Shown: piece after piece, positions 8,839-18,354 of the stretch
Position numbering within the stretch: the stretch's first letter is position 1
Layout of the letters: each line of letters begins with the position of its first letter
From: Flammeovirga sp. EKP202
GTDB taxonomy: Bacteria; Bacteroidota; Bacteroidia; Cytophagales; Flammeovirgaceae
Assembly (NCBI RefSeq): GCF_014534745.1
Contig: NZ_JACVVP010000046.1
Coordinates: 1 to 60,654, forward strand
Length of the DNA stretch: 60,654 nucleotides
Direction: 5' to 3'
The notes under the pieces: generated by a model
Told to the model about the DNA's origin: nothing
What the model saw: only the letters and a program-made list of their open reading frames with translations
Database searches by the model: none
Position numbers and translations under genes: made by a program

Positions 8839-9945
8839 TTAAAGTACGCCCTTTGTACTTGGAATTTCATTATTACCTTCTTCTACTTGAATGGCCATTC
8901 TTAGTGCTTTTGCAAAAGCTTTAAATGTACCTTCAATAATATGGTGATCATTATCTCCTGAAGTTTTGATGTTTAAATTACATCCTGAAGTATCTGAGAA
9001 TGACTTAAAGAAGTGTGAAAACATTTCAACAGGGAAATCTCCAACTCTTTCTCTAGACAAAGGAGCATCACAAACAAACCATGGTCTACCTGAAAAATCT
9101 AATGCTACTTGTGCTAATACCTCATCCATTGGAGCAATAAAGAATCCATATCTTGCGATTCCTCTCTTATCACCTAATGCCTGCTTGAAAGCTTCTCCAA
9201 TTGCTAAACCTGTATCTTCAATAGTATGGTGCTCATCAATATGTAAATCACCTTCTACTTTAACCGTCAAATCGACTTTACCGTGTCTTGCTACTTGATG
9301 CAACATGTGGTCAAAGAAACCAATTCCTGTTGATAACTCAGATTTACCTGTACCATCAAGGTTTACTTGGATCAGAATTTTTGTCTCATTTGTTATTCTC
9401 TCTACCTTGGCGGCTCTTCCACCTGCCTTATAGTTTTTCAAGAAACTATAAATTTCTTTCCAAGATTTTGTCGTTAAAACAGCATCTGACTTTTGTACAT
9501 CACCGATTAAGATACCCTTAGCTCCTAAATTTGTCGCTAATTCAACATCTGTCAAACGATCTCCAATTACAAAAGAATTTGCCAAATCATACTCGCCGGA
9601 CATGTATTTAGTCATCAGGCCTGTTCTTGGTTTTCTTGTAGGAGCCTTTTCATGCTCAAATGTTTTATCAATTAAGATATCATCAAACTCAATGCCTTCT
9701 CCTTTTAATGTTTCTAACATTTTATTTTGAGCAGGCCAGAAAGTGTCTTCAGGAAAGCTATCTGTTCCTAGTCCATCTTGATTGGTTACCATTACCAATT
9801 CATAATCCAATTCTTCTACAATGTTCTGCAATTGAGAGATTGCTTGAGGAACAAATGCTAGTTTTTCCAATGAATCTACCTGATAATCTACAGGAGGTTC
9901 AACAATAATTGTCCCATCACGGTCTATAAATAATGCTTTTTTCAT
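8839..9945 (-). CDS. hisB: Bifunctional histidinol-phosphatase / imidazoleglycerol-phosphate dehydratase
   Basis: A 368-residue fusion catalysing two histidine-biosynthesis steps. The N-terminal HAD phosphatase (about 1-170) has the nucleophile motif FIDRDGT with Asp8 and Asp10, and [10 protein letters not shown]. The C-terminal dehydratase (about 178-368) has the paired Mn-binding histidine motifs [10 protein letters not shown] and DNDHHIIEG and the DKRGIARYG segment. The gene lies outside a his operon, 26 bases after a GWxTD protein gene, and ends in its own terminator. Domain order matches the enterobacterial HisB type. Confidence 0.96.
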   Translation of the reverse strand: MKKALFIDRDGTIIVEPPVDYQVDSLEKLAFVPQAISQLQNIVEELDYELVMVTNQDGLGTDSFPEDTFWPAQNKMLETLKGEGIEFDDILIDKTFEHEKAPTRKPRTGLMTKYMSGEYDLANSFVIGDRLTDVELATNLGAKGILIGDVQKSDAVLTTKSWKEIYSFLKNYKAGGRAAKVERITNETKILIQVNLDGTGKSELSTGIGFFDHMLHQVARHGKVDLTVKVEGDLHIDEHHTIEDTGLAIGEAFKQALGDKRGIARYGFFIAPMDEVLAQVALDFSGRPWFVCDAPLSRERVGDFPVEMFSHFFKSFSDTSGCNLNIKTSGDNDHHIIEGTFKAFAKALRMAIQVEEGNNEIPSTKGVL

Positions 9946-9971
9946 CTTAAAGTTTGTTGTTCGTTAGAAAG

Positions 9972-10808
9972 TTATTGGATGGTACCGTTACGCCATTTTT
10001 TGACAGTATCAAACCACACACGTTTATAATCATAAGAACGCTTCAGAACATAATGCGTTCCAGTGAACTGATTAATATCTTCAATAAAGTCAAATTCTAC
10101 TTGTCCATGATTTAAGTTACTATCATAAGACCATCGAATTCCACCATCTATATTAGAGATTTCATCTGGTGCTCCAAAAATAATAAAAACTATACCTCTA
10201 TCTGTTTTCCAACCTTCTTTATATTCTGAAAACTGTGTATTTGCTTCTGAAACTCTTTCAAAATACAATTTGATCAGCCGCTTTGCATTATCAGGTGACC
10301 CTGCTACATTGATCCAAAAGTTTTCAAATGCCTCCCTTGGTCGCTTCCCTGTTTTGAAAGACATCATTTCATTTTGTGTAGAAATATAAACCATAGGAGG
10401 ATAAATATTTCTCATTTTCCGGTATTTCGGAAAATCAGAAGGCATGGCTGTAAAACCTACTCCATCTCTACTTGTCGTATCTGTTTGAATAAAATACAGC
10501 CCCGTTGTTGCTATTTCTATCGGTTCATTTGCTTTTACCTCAAAAGTAGAATCAATAATCATTGGGTTACCTGTACTTGCATTTTCGACCATTGGTGGAG
10601 GTGCAGGCATAAAGTCTGTAGAAAAGTGATATACAAAATATCTTTGGGCATTGTCACCCTGAATAGTAAAATTTTCTCCTTCTCGAACATATTTTGCTGT
10701 ACTTCCTAGATTGACAGTGAAATTAGAGACACTTTGAGCTTGTAGTATAAATGGGGTAATAATTCCAATGAATACTACTGCTATTATTTTAACAGTTTGT
10801 TTCATCAA
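9972..10808 (-). CDS. Exported GWxTD domain protein
   Basis: A 278-residue protein with a signal peptide (about 1-24, ending ILQAQ). An N-terminal beta-rich region of about 120 residues precedes a GWxTD domain whose signature EGWKTDRGIVFIIFGAPDEI is intact. GWxTD proteins are widespread in Bacteroidota and their role is not established. The gene is transcribed toward hisB with a 26-base gap, so the two are probably one operon, although no functional link is obvious. Confidence 0.85.
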   Translation of the reverse strand: MMKQTVKIIAVVFIGIITPFILQAQSVSNFTVNLGSTAKYVREGENFTIQGDNAQRYFVYHFSTDFMPAPPPMVENASTGNPMIIDSTFEVKANEPIEIATTGLYFIQTDTTSRDGVGFTAMPSDFPKYRKMRNIYPPMVYISTQNEMMSFKTGKRPREAFENFWINVAGSPDNAKRLIKLYFERVSEANTQFSEYKEGWKTDRGIVFIIFGAPDEISNIDGGIRWSYDSNLNHGQVEFDFIEDINQFTGTHYVLKRSYDYKRVWFDTVKKWRNGTIQ

Positions 10809-10949
10809 TTAAACTTATTAGATGTTCTATAGATCTCATTTTTAGGGATAGTAGAAGTTAATGCAAAAAAATGAAGTTTTCAATTCTACAGCACCCTTAA
10901 TTGAAAAAAGAGAGTGTTGACCTCTGTAAGAGAGGATAGACATAAAAAA

Positions 10950-10976
10950 TAAGGGTAGACATACTGGCCTACCCTC
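10950..10976 (-). terminator. Terminator of marC, REP-like palindrome
   Basis: The stem AGGGTAG/CTACCCT (10952-10958 with 10969-10975) is followed on the minus strand by TTATTTTTTA. It lies directly after the marC-family gene. The palindrome closely matches one at 28687-28708. Confidence 0.75.
10953..10974. repeat. REP-like palindrome copy A
   Basis: This 22-base palindrome follows the pattern GGGTAGACA-N4-GGYCTACCC. A second copy is found 17.7 kb away, after guaA. Both sit directly after a minus-strand gene. Confidence 0.5.
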
Positions 10977-10980
10977 ACTA

Positions 10981-11553
10981 TTATATATTTGTTTTGAAGA
11001 GCTTAATCGCAATTGCTAATAAGATAATACCAAATACTTTCCTCAAAATATTTGCACCTCCTTGTCCTAGCTTCTTTTGAATCCACCCTGAACTTTTCAA
11101 TACAATATATACAAATATCAAATTGATGAAAATCCCTAAAAGTATACTTAAAGTTGAATACTCGGATTTCAATGAGATAATTGTTGTCATTGTTCCTGCT
11201 CCTGCAATCAAAGGGAAAGCCAAAGGAACAATAGATCCTGTACCTCCTTCATCTGCTTCACTTCTAAAGAGCACAATCCCTAATATCATTTCAATTCCTA
11301 AAAGGAAAAGGATTATAGCACCTGCAATTGCAAAAGAACTTACATCAATCCCAAAAAGGCTTAGAATCTGTGTACCTACTATCAAGAACAACACCATGAT
11401 AACTCCTGCTACAATGGTTGCTTTTCCTGATTCAATTTTCCCTTCTTTTTCCCTTAAATCGATAATGATCGGAATTGATCCCACAATATCAATTACAGAG
11501 AAAAGGATAAGTGATACAGACACTATTGCTTTGAAACTAACATCTAATTCCAT
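10981..11553 (-). CDS. MarC/UPF0056 family inner-membrane protein
   Basis: A 190-residue, very hydrophobic protein with about six membrane segments. It carries family features near the start (SLILFSVIDIVGSIPIIID) and the middle (AIAGAIILFLLGIEMILG). MarC-family proteins are inner-membrane proteins of uncertain function, once linked to multiple antibiotic resistance; that link was later disputed. Length is typical. It is separated from the GWxTD-hisB unit by a terminator and is probably monocistronic. Confidence 0.88.
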   Translation of the reverse strand: MELDVSFKAIVSVSLILFSVIDIVGSIPIIIDLREKEGKIESGKATIVAGVIMVLFLIVGTQILSLFGIDVSSFAIAGAIILFLLGIEMILGIVLFRSEADEGGTGSIVPLAFPLIAGAGTMTTIISLKSEYSTLSILLGIFINLIFVYIVLKSSGWIQKKLGQGGANILRKVFGIILLAIAIKLFKTNI

Positions 11554-11685
11554 ACGTACTCAGACAAAATTTATTTAACCATTTATTATTTTTTGTGATC
11601 ACTAATTTCAAAAATTGAATAGAACCACTTTTAGTGCATTTTGAATGCGATGTACTCTTTCAAAAATAATGAATAACTACCCTCT

Positions 11686-11725
11686 AATATCAAGATGGAT
11701 GTAAATGATACTTTACCTTGATATT
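11686..11725 (-). terminator. Possible aroA terminator hairpin
   Basis: A 9-bp stem (11686-11694 with 11717-11725) contains a smaller inner hairpin, GTAAA/TTTAC. No U-tract follows on the minus strand, so termination is unsure. Confidence 0.35.
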
Positions 11726-11763
11726 CTTATTATTTTTATCTGAGCACCTTGATTTATATCTAA

Positions 11764-12975
11764 CTATTCGCCTTCCATGACGAAGCCTGCACTTTTCAAA
11801 TCTTCCCAATAACTAGGGTACGATTTTGCGACTACACCTGGCTCTTCAATGTCTAATTCTCCAAGAATAGACAACGGGGCAAATGCCATTGCCATTCTAT
11901 GATCATCATAAGTATCGATTGTTTGACCTTCAATCTTGATTCCTCCTTTAGGAACTCTGATTTCTTCATCACCGATTACTTCGATCTCCAAACCTAATTT
12001 TTTGATTTCGTTTTGAAGTGCAGCGATTCTATCAGTCTCTTTAATTCTTAAACTCTGAAGACCAATCATTCTTCCTTCCATCCCTAAGGCTGCGACTAAA
12101 GAAACGATCGTTTGTGCTAAATCAGGACAGTGTGTAAAATCATAGTAGAATTTATCTGCTAATGCTGTTTTAGTGAGGCGAACTCCATCTGCTTCAAAAG
12201 TACTCTTCACTCCTAGTTGTTCCATGATTTCCACAATGGCCTTATCACCTTGTAGAGAATCTTCTCTCAAGTTCATGATTTTCACTTCTGCTTCCTCAGA
12301 AAGAGCAACAATACTATACCAATAACTTGCTCCAGACCAATCTGATTCAATAGTATAAGCACCACTCTTATAGTTTTGAGGAACAACAGTAATTACATTA
12401 TCTTCCCATTTATACTCCACTCCAAAACGCTCCATCAAGCTTAATGTCATCATGATGTAAGGTTTAGAGTTCACATCGCCTTCCAATACAATTTTTAACC
12501 CTTGAGGAAGTGAAGGAGCGACTAAAAGCAATGCAGAGATATATTGGCTACTAACATCACCTCTAATATTTACTGTATCTGTAGCTTGAGCAAAGCTCTT
12601 TATTTTATGTGGAGGATAACCTTCATTGTTCATATAATCAATGTTTCCACCAATAGAGCGTAATGCATCTACAAGAATTCCGATAGGTCTTTCCTGCATT
12701 CTTGGAGTACCCGTCATAATTGTCTGACGGTTATTTGCCGTAACATAAGCTGTCAAAAAACGCATTGTTGTACCTGCGTCCAATACATCCAAAGTTAGGT
12801 CATCGCTACCCAATAAACGCATCATTGTTTGCGTGTCCCTAGCCATAGAGATATTATCTAACTGAATATCCTCTTTTGCAGATGCTTGAATAATCAGCGC
12901 TCTGTTACTTTCACTTTTAGAAGATACCAAAGGCACATCTAAACTTACTTTTTTTGTAGGGTGATAAATTTTCAT
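11764..12975 (-). CDS. aroA: 3-phosphoshikimate 1-carboxyvinyltransferase (EPSP synthase)
   Basis: A protein of about 403 residues of the enolpyruvyl transferase family that makes EPSP from shikimate-3-phosphate and PEP in aromatic amino acid synthesis. Recognisable elements are SKSESNRALI near the N-terminus, LDAGTTMRFLTAY, a QERPIG segment, SSQYISALLL, and DDHRMAMAFA near the C-terminus. I start it at 12975 (MKIYHPTKK), because the longer reading would overlap the 3' end of lipB by 47 bases and adds no conserved sequence. It lies 7 bases downstream of lipB and is likely co-transcribed with it. Confidence 0.95.
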   Translation of the reverse strand: MKIYHPTKKVSLDVPLVSSKSESNRALIIQASAKEDIQLDNISMARDTQTMMRLLGSDDLTLDVLDAGTTMRFLTAYVTANNRQTIMTGTPRMQERPIGILVDALRSIGGNIDYMNNEGYPPHKIKSFAQATDTVNIRGDVSSQYISALLLVAPSLPQGLKIVLEGDVNSKPYIMMTLSLMERFGVEYKWEDNVITVVPQNYKSGAYTIESDWSGASYWYSIVALSEEAEVKIMNLREDSLQGDKAIVEIMEQLGVKSTFEADGVRLTKTALADKFYYDFTHCPDLAQTIVSLVAALGMEGRMIGLQSLRIKETDRIAALQNEIKKLGLEIEVIGDEEIRVPKGGIKIEGQTIDTYDDHRMAMAFAPLSILGELDIEEPGVVAKSYPSYWEDLKSAGFVMEGE

Positions 12976-12982
12976 TTGTCTG

Positions 12983-13708
12983 TTAGTGATTTTGGTTCTC
13001 AAAAATTTCCATTTCAAAAAGTGTTGCAAGGTGATTTTTCAATACCTCTTCCACTTCTTTCATATTGACTGCATGACCTAACTCTTGCTCCATAGAAGTC
13101 ACTGCTTTATCAGAAATACCACAAGGAACAATATTACCAAAGAATTTAAGGTCTGCATTAACATTAAGTGCAAAACCATGCATGGTCACCCATCTGCTTG
13201 TTTTCACACCCATCGCACATATTTTTCTTGGGTTTGGATCATTATCTTCACCAATCCAAACACCTGTTAAACCATCTATTCGCCCTGCTTTTATACCGAA
13301 ATCTGCTAAAGTTAGAATAATAGCTTCTTCCAAAAAGCGAAGGTATTTATGTATATCCGTAAAGAAATTGTCCAGATCTAAAATAGGGTAACCTACGATC
13401 TGTCCCGGACCATGATAAGTAATATCTCCACCTCTATTAATCTTGAAAAATTCAACATGCTCCTTTTCCAATCCTTGTTGATCCAACAAAAGGTGCTCTT
13501 CTTTACCACTTTTACCTAAAGTGTAAACATGAGGGTGTTCCACAAACAATAAATAATTTTTTGTTTCAATTGGTGCTTCTCCTCTGTCTGTTCTCCTTCT
13601 ATTTTCCAATTTTGTTTGAACAATAGCATCGAACAATTCTGTTTGGTAATCCCATGCCTTAGCATAAGGCATCTTACCGATATGTTGAAATTCAACTTTC
13701 TTATTCAT
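12983..13708 (-). CDS. lipB: Octanoyl-[acyl carrier protein]:protein N-octanoyltransferase
   Basis: A 241-residue LipB, which moves octanoate from acyl-ACP to lipoyl domains, the first step of lipoate synthesis. Visible are RGGDITYHGPGQIVGYPILDL, the lysine region KICAMGVK, MHGFALNVN and the catalytic cysteine in IVPCGI. It is cytosolic and of normal length. aroA follows after 7 bases, so the two form an operon without an obvious metabolic link. Confidence 0.96.
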   Translation of the reverse strand: MNKKVEFQHIGKMPYAKAWDYQTELFDAIVQTKLENRRRTDRGEAPIETKNYLLFVEHPHVYTLGKSGKEEHLLLDQQGLEKEHVEFFKINRGGDITYHGPGQIVGYPILDLDNFFTDIHKYLRFLEEAIILTLADFGIKAGRIDGLTGVWIGEDNDPNPRKICAMGVKTSRWVTMHGFALNVNADLKFFGNIVPCGISDKAVTSMEQELGHAVNMKEVEEVLKNHLATLFEMEIFENQNH

Positions 13709-13824
13709 GTTCCTCTCTTTTTCTTTTGCAATGCATCACATGAAGTCATTGAGTACAAAAACATTACTTCTGTTTCAACACTTTCTGCATTCTCACGAAT
13801 ATTTATGCGAATTTGCACAAAAAA

Positions 13825-13850
13825 AACCTCTCCTTTATAAAGAAGAGGTT
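13825..13850 (-). terminator. Intrinsic terminator downstream of the TerB-like gene
   Basis: The stem AACCTCT/AGAGGTT (13825-13831 with 13844-13850) is followed on the minus strand by a run of eight T. Confidence 0.85.
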
Positions 13851-13878
13851 CATATCTACTAAAAAGTATCTTTTTTTT

Positions 13879-14250
13879 CTAATTCGCAGACTTAATATAA
13901 GCTAAGAAGTCACCTTGGACACCCAAAGTGTTCGCTAATTTAAGCATAGCTGTAGCTTCCATCTCACTGATATACCCTTTTCTATTGTTGGCATCCCATG
14001 CAAGACGTATGTATTTTAATCTCGTTTCTGGAGGAAAATCCATCATTACATCAGAGAGATAATCTTTTGCTCTATCAAAAGCATTGACATAATCTTCTCC
14101 GATAAACTGCGTTGCCCATTCCAATTCTTCATGACCTTGAATGTTAGTGGCAGTCTCCTCCAAGATTGCTTGTTCATCCTCATCTAGTCCGTGATAATGA
14201 AATATCACCGATTTGATTAATAGATAAGCTTTTTTCTCTTCACTAGTCAT
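13879..14250 (-). CDS. Small helical protein, possibly TerB-like
   Basis: A 123-residue, acidic, apparently all-helical soluble protein with no signal peptide. The pattern of a long helical N-terminal half followed by RLAWDANNRKGYISEMEATAML-type sequence and a final LGV segment recalls TerB/DjlA-type domains linked to tellurite resistance and stress. The match is by eye only. It is monocistronic, ending at a strong terminator. Confidence 0.5.
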   Translation of the reverse strand: MTSEEKKAYLLIKSVIFHYHGLDEDEQAILEETATNIQGHEELEWATQFIGEDYVNAFDRAKDYLSDVMMDFPPETRLKYIRLAWDANNRKGYISEMEATAMLKLANTLGVQGDFLAYIKSAN

Positions 14251-14443
14251 TTTTTGTAATTGGAGGTTTTTGTCTAGACAAATATAACATTAATGTTAGT
14301 TCAAGCAAATAAACGTTAACGATTAAAATTAAAAAACTATTCAGAGCATGCTTTATGTAACATCCTTTAAAACAATACATTCAACATGCTCCAAACTATT
14401 TTCTAAACTAAAGATACAGTATTATGGACTTTAAAGTCAAAAA

Positions 14444-15379
14444 CTACTTCACTTTTTCCATAAAATATTCCAAAGTACGCTTCAGACCTTCAGAACGATC
14501 TACTTTTGGCTCCCAATCTAGAATTTCTCTTGCTCTTGTAATATCTGGCTGACGTTGTTTTGGATCGTCTTTAGGAAGATCTTTATAAACAATCTTAGAA
14601 CCTGAGTTCGTCAACTTCACAATCTCTTCTGCAAAATCCTTAATAGTGATTTCCTGAGGGTTACCAATATTTACTGGATCATGGTAATCAGACATTGTTA
14701 ATCTGTAAATACCTTCTACTAAATCATCAACGTAGCAGAAAGATCTTGTTTGTGAACCGTCACCAAAAACTGTAATATCTTCACCTCTCAATGCCTGACT
14801 CATAAACGCTGGTAATGCTCTACCGTCATTCAGACGCATACGAGGACCATACGTATTGAAGATTCTTACCATACCAGTGTTCACACCATGGAACGTATGA
14901 TATCCCATTGTAATTGCTTCCTGAAAACGCTTCGCTTCATCATAAACCCCTCTTGGTCCGATTGGGTTTACATTACCCCAATAATCTTCCTTCTGAGGGT
15001 GTACATTAGGATCACCATATACCTCAGATGTAGATGCGATCATAAAACGTGCTTTTTTCACTCTTGCCAAACCTAATAAGTTGTAAGGTGCTAATGAACC
15101 TACTTTTAGGGTTTGAATTGGCATTTCTAAGTAGTCAATTGGGCTTGCTGGAGAGGCAAAATGTAAGATGTAATCTAAATCACCAGATACGTGAACAAAC
15201 TTTGTTACATCATGGTGGTAAAATTCGAAGTTTGGATTTCCGAAAAGGTGTGAAATATTGTCTTCACTACCCGTTAAGAAATTATCCATTCCTACAACTT
15301 TGAAACCATTTGCTAAAAATTTGTCACATAAGTGTGAGCCAAGGAAACCTGCGGCTCCCGTGATTAATACTCGTTTCAT
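14444..15379 (-). CDS. UDP-glucuronate decarboxylase (UDP-xylose synthase type)
   Basis: A 311-residue extended short-chain dehydrogenase/reductase. It has the NAD-binding GxxGxxG motif [11 protein letters not shown] (8-18), the catalytic STSEVYGDP and YDEAKR (YxxxK) elements, and the C-terminal [13 protein letters not shown] segment typical of UDP-glucuronate decarboxylases, which convert UDP-glucuronate to UDP-xylose for surface polysaccharides. It is soluble. No other sugar-nucleotide genes lie nearby, so its end use is unknown. A related NAD-dependent epimerase activity is the alternative. Confidence 0.88.
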   Translation of the reverse strand: MKRVLITGAAGFLGSHLCDKFLANGFKVVGMDNFLTGSEDNISHLFGNPNFEFYHHDVTKFVHVSGDLDYILHFASPASPIDYLEMPIQTLKVGSLAPYNLLGLARVKKARFMIASTSEVYGDPNVHPQKEDYWGNVNPIGPRGVYDEAKRFQEAITMGYHTFHGVNTGMVRIFNTYGPRMRLNDGRALPAFMSQALRGEDITVFGDGSQTRSFCYVDDLVEGIYRLTMSDYHDPVNIGNPQEITIKDFAEEIVKLTNSGSKIVYKDLPKDDPKQRQPDITRAREILDWEPKVDRSEGLKRTLEYFMEKVK

Positions 15380-15471
15380 GATATATTAAATAAGTAAAAT
15401 TTTGTCTTAAATGTAGCTGAGCACTAATAATCAGACTTTATAATTTCTTATTGAAATTCTTCTGATTTTGA

Positions 15472-16098
15472 TTATAAATAATCTTCTATGTCTCCCAAAC
15501 CTTGACGAACTACATCAAAATCTCCGCCAACTAAGTTGATTACTGTTGATAAATGAATGTTTCCATATCCTCCATCAATAACAGCATCCACTAAATGACC
15601 ATATTCCTCATAAATAAGTTCCGGATCTGTAGGATATTCTTGTATATCATCATCCATTTTTAATGAAGTGGTGACAATAGGATTGCCTAATAGATTGACT
15701 AATTCTCTTGGAATATTATGATCTGGAACACGAATACCCACCTCTTTTTTCTTTGAGTCGACCAGTTTTGGTACTGAATTACTCGCTTGCATGATGAAGG
15801 TAAAAGGTCCAGGTAAAGCCTTTTTCAACACCCTAAAAGTAGGCGTTTCAATATGCTTTACATAGTTTGTAATATCTGAAAGGTCATAACAGATAAAAGA
15901 AAGATTCATTTTATTTGGTTTCAACCCCTTAAAACGGATTAGCTTTTTAAGTGCATTTTGATTCATAAGGTCACACCCTACACCGTAAACTGTATCCGTT
16001 GGATATATGATTAACCCTCCTTTTCTCAAAATATTTACTACTTGATTGAGCAACCTCTCTTGGGGATTATCTGCATTGATTCTAAAAAATTCTGCCAT
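15472..16098 (-). CDS. YciO/YrdC/Sua5-family protein, YciO-like
   Basis: A protein of about 208 residues of the YrdC/Sua5 superfamily, whose best known members make threonylcarbamoyl-AMP for tRNA t6A. By eye it follows E. coli YciO more closely: MAEFFRINADNPQERLLNQ at the start, IIYPTDTVYGVGCDL, RVPDHNIPRELV, and a short C-terminus without the Sua5 extension. I start it at 16098, where the YciO-like N-terminus begins, rather than 42 bases upstream. YciO paralogues are not always active in t6A synthesis, so the exact role is open. Confidence 0.85.
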   Translation of the reverse strand: MAEFFRINADNPQERLLNQVVNILRKGGLIIYPTDTVYGVGCDLMNQNALKKLIRFKGLKPNKMNLSFICYDLSDITNYVKHIETPTFRVLKKALPGPFTFIMQASNSVPKLVDSKKKEVGIRVPDHNIPRELVNLLGNPIVTTSLKMDDDIQEYPTDPELIYEEYGHLVDAVIDGGYGNIHLSTVINLVGGDFDVVRQGLGDIEDYL

Positions 16099-16398
16099 GG
16101 CTTTACTTTTAAAGGAGTGAAGATAATCTTTAAGTACCAAGACAAAAACTATTTCATACTATTAATTAGTATTTCTCGTGATAACGATGACTTAAAAACG
16201 ATCAATAGTATAACTCTGTTTTATCAAACCGTCATTCATACGACCTAAAATGAAATTCTCACTTTTAATATTCAGGTTTTAATAGGCTTAAATTTCCGGC
16301 TTTGTACTTAGCTTTACTTAAATTACCTATATAATGCGGTAATCTCAACAAAAGTTTTCATTAATATTGAAGATCTAAATAAAAAAATTGAGAAGGTC

Positions 16399-16953
16399 AT
16401 GGCTTATATCACTATTCCTGTAAAAACATGGTATTTACAGAAAGACAAACAGCAACAAACGTATTTAAAATTTTCGCTGAAAGGAAAAATTAAAGAATGG
16501 CACCCTATAAATAACACTGAATACCTTGATGTGTATAATGCTATTGGGAAAGACTGGGGCTGGACTGGAAGAGTTTTAATGGCTGAAAAAGAATTAAGCG
16601 ACTGGTTAAACTCACTGGAGTCTAAATTCTATTTACTAGAAGTAGAAGGAAGAACAGCCGGTTTTATAGAGTTCGACTTTAAAGATGCAACAAGACCCGA
16701 AATTGTTTACTTCGGACTAATGCCAGATTATATTGGAAAACAATTGGGTTTGCCTTTCCTCACTCATGCCACTCATTATATCGAAAAGTTAGAGGAGGTG
16801 GAAAATGTGTGGTTGCATACTTGTGAATATGATCATCCCTCAGCAATTAAAGTCTATCAAAAAGCTGGGTTTGAAGTTTATAAAGAAGAAGTGGATGAAG
16901 AACCTTATGATGAGGATTTTTTGAAAGAGTTTAAAGAAAAGTACAAAAGCTAA
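16399..16953 (+). CDS. GNAT-family N-acetyltransferase
   Basis: A 184-residue acetyltransferase of the GNAT fold. The acetyl-CoA region is GLMPDYIGKQLGLPFL (motif A), followed by WLHTCEYDHPSAIKVYQKAGFEVYK, the typical C-terminal half of the domain. The tail is strongly acidic. It is soluble and monocistronic. The substrate cannot be read from the sequence. Confidence 0.85.
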   Translation: MAYITIPVKTWYLQKDKQQQTYLKFSLKGKIKEWHPINNTEYLDVYNAIGKDWGWTGRVLMAEKELSDWLNSLESKFYLLEVEGRTAGFIEFDFKDATRPEIVYFGLMPDYIGKQLGLPFLTHATHYIEKLEEVENVWLHTCEYDHPSAIKVYQKAGFEVYKEEVDEEPYDEDFLKEFKEKYKS

Positions 16954-17065
16954 CAAATCATTTTCCCAAAGGACCTTCATATAGTTATGAATTGATCAAC
17001 AGGTAATACTGGAGTAAAGTTCAATTGAACTATTGAAAGTAATTTAGCATCCAAACATTTTTTGT

Positions 17066-18157
17066 ATGCAAACTTTATTAGCTATAGGTCTTTTCCAGAC
17101 TGTATTGTCAATTTTTTTGATTTTTGATTTAGGGCGAATTAAGATCAATAGATCACCCATGATGCTAATGCTGATTTTTTTAGCATTTCATTTTACTATC
17201 AAAAGTTGTCTCCTCTTTATCGTCAAAGATGAATACATGTTCCAGTATTTTTCTACATGTTTCAACTTTGCTTATGGTCCTTTGGTCTTAGACTTTTTAT
17301 ATATCCAATATGGAAAGAAAAGACTTACTAAAATGCATTTCATTCCATTGTTTATAGGCTTTGCTGTCTACCTCTATGTTGGTGTGATGACATTGATCTA
17401 TAAGGAAATAATATTTTTAGAGTACTATAAAAAGTATATTCCACTGTTGATGGTTCTTAGTACAGCTTGTTATTTTGGCTATATATTCGTTTGGTTAGTT
17501 ACAAAGAGAAAGTTTCCTAATTCTTTTGCAAGATGGATTGCTCCAATATCAGGCCTCTTAATTACTATTTTCATAATTGCCCTTTTCGATATCATTCCTC
17601 AAGAGTATCTAAGAGCTAGTGTTTATATTTTATATATACTTATTGGCTTCCAATATTTAAGGTATGAACTAGAGGTAAAGGAAAAAGTAATGCAATGGAA
17701 TAGTGAAAAAAATGCTCTTCTGCAACCTGACCTATTGATTGAACAGGAAGAACCGAAAGAAATCTCCACTATTTCTAAAAAATATGAACGCTCTAGTTTA
17801 TCTGAAAAAAAATGTATGGAGAACGTTACGAAAGTAAAACGTTTAGTAGAAAAAGAAAGACTTTATTTAGATCAGGACTTCTCACTTTCTGACCTTGCCC
17901 AAAAAGCTGATATACCTAAACACCACCTCTCAGAATCATTGAACTTGCATCTACAGAAAAGTTTTTATCAGTTTATCAATGAATATAGAATTCAAGAAGC
18001 TATTCGACTTATAGAAGAAGACCCAAGTCGAAAATTATTGCACTTGGCTTTTGATTGTGGTTTCAATACTAAAGCTACTTTCAATACTTACTTTAAAAAG
18101 GTGACTGGAAATACTCCAAGTCATTTTAAAGCAGAAATAAGAGGAAGAGTGATCTAA
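17066..18157 (+). CDS. Membrane-bound AraC-family transcriptional regulator
   Basis: A 363-residue protein with about six or seven hydrophobic segments in residues 1-210 and a C-terminal AraC-type double helix-turn-helix (about 255-358). The latter has the second-helix signature AFDCGFNTKATFNTYFKKVTG followed by TPSHFK. Such hybrids sense a signal in the membrane and bind DNA at its inner face. It lies about 200 bases upstream of a TonB-dependent receptor gene on the same strand and is the obvious candidate regulator of that locus. Confidence 0.88.
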   Translation: MQTLLAIGLFQTVLSIFLIFDLGRIKINRSPMMLMLIFLAFHFTIKSCLLFIVKDEYMFQYFSTCFNFAYGPLVLDFLYIQYGKKRLTKMHFIPLFIGFAVYLYVGVMTLIYKEIIFLEYYKKYIPLLMVLSTACYFGYIFVWLVTKRKFPNSFARWIAPISGLLITIFIIALFDIIPQEYLRASVYILYILIGFQYLRYELEVKEKVMQWNSEKNALLQPDLLIEQEEPKEISTISKKYERSSLSEKKCMENVTKVKRLVEKERLYLDQDFSLSDLAQKADIPKHHLSESLNLHLQKSFYQFINEYRIQEAIRLIEEDPSRKLLHLAFDCGFNTKATFNTYFKKVTGNTPSHFKAEIRGRVI

Positions 18158-18183
18158 TTATTGAGTAAAAAGGTAAAAATAGA

Positions 18184-18211
18184 TTGGGGTAATACATCCT
18201 TAATAATTTTG
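18184..18211 (+). promoter_or_regulatory. Candidate promoter of the TonB receptor gene
   Basis: A TTG at 18184-18186 lies 17 bases from TAATTTTG (18204-18211), fitting the Bacteroidota TTG/TANNTTTG consensus. It is 144 bases before the receptor start, leaving a long leader. The AraC-type regulator encoded upstream may act here. Confidence 0.4.
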
Positions 18212-18354
18212 TAACACAACCTCAAAAATCACATTATCAATCAATTACATATTAACAACCAATTGACTTTTACGTTTTTCTTCAAGACAACTCTCCTTGT
18301 CGATTTTTTTTGAGTGAGTCTTCAATTTTGGGTATCACTTAACAAAACGAACAA

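Noticed and set aside
12976-13029. Longer N-terminus for aroA
   Set aside because: It would overlap lipB by 47 bases and adds no family sequence; the start at 12975 matches the family.
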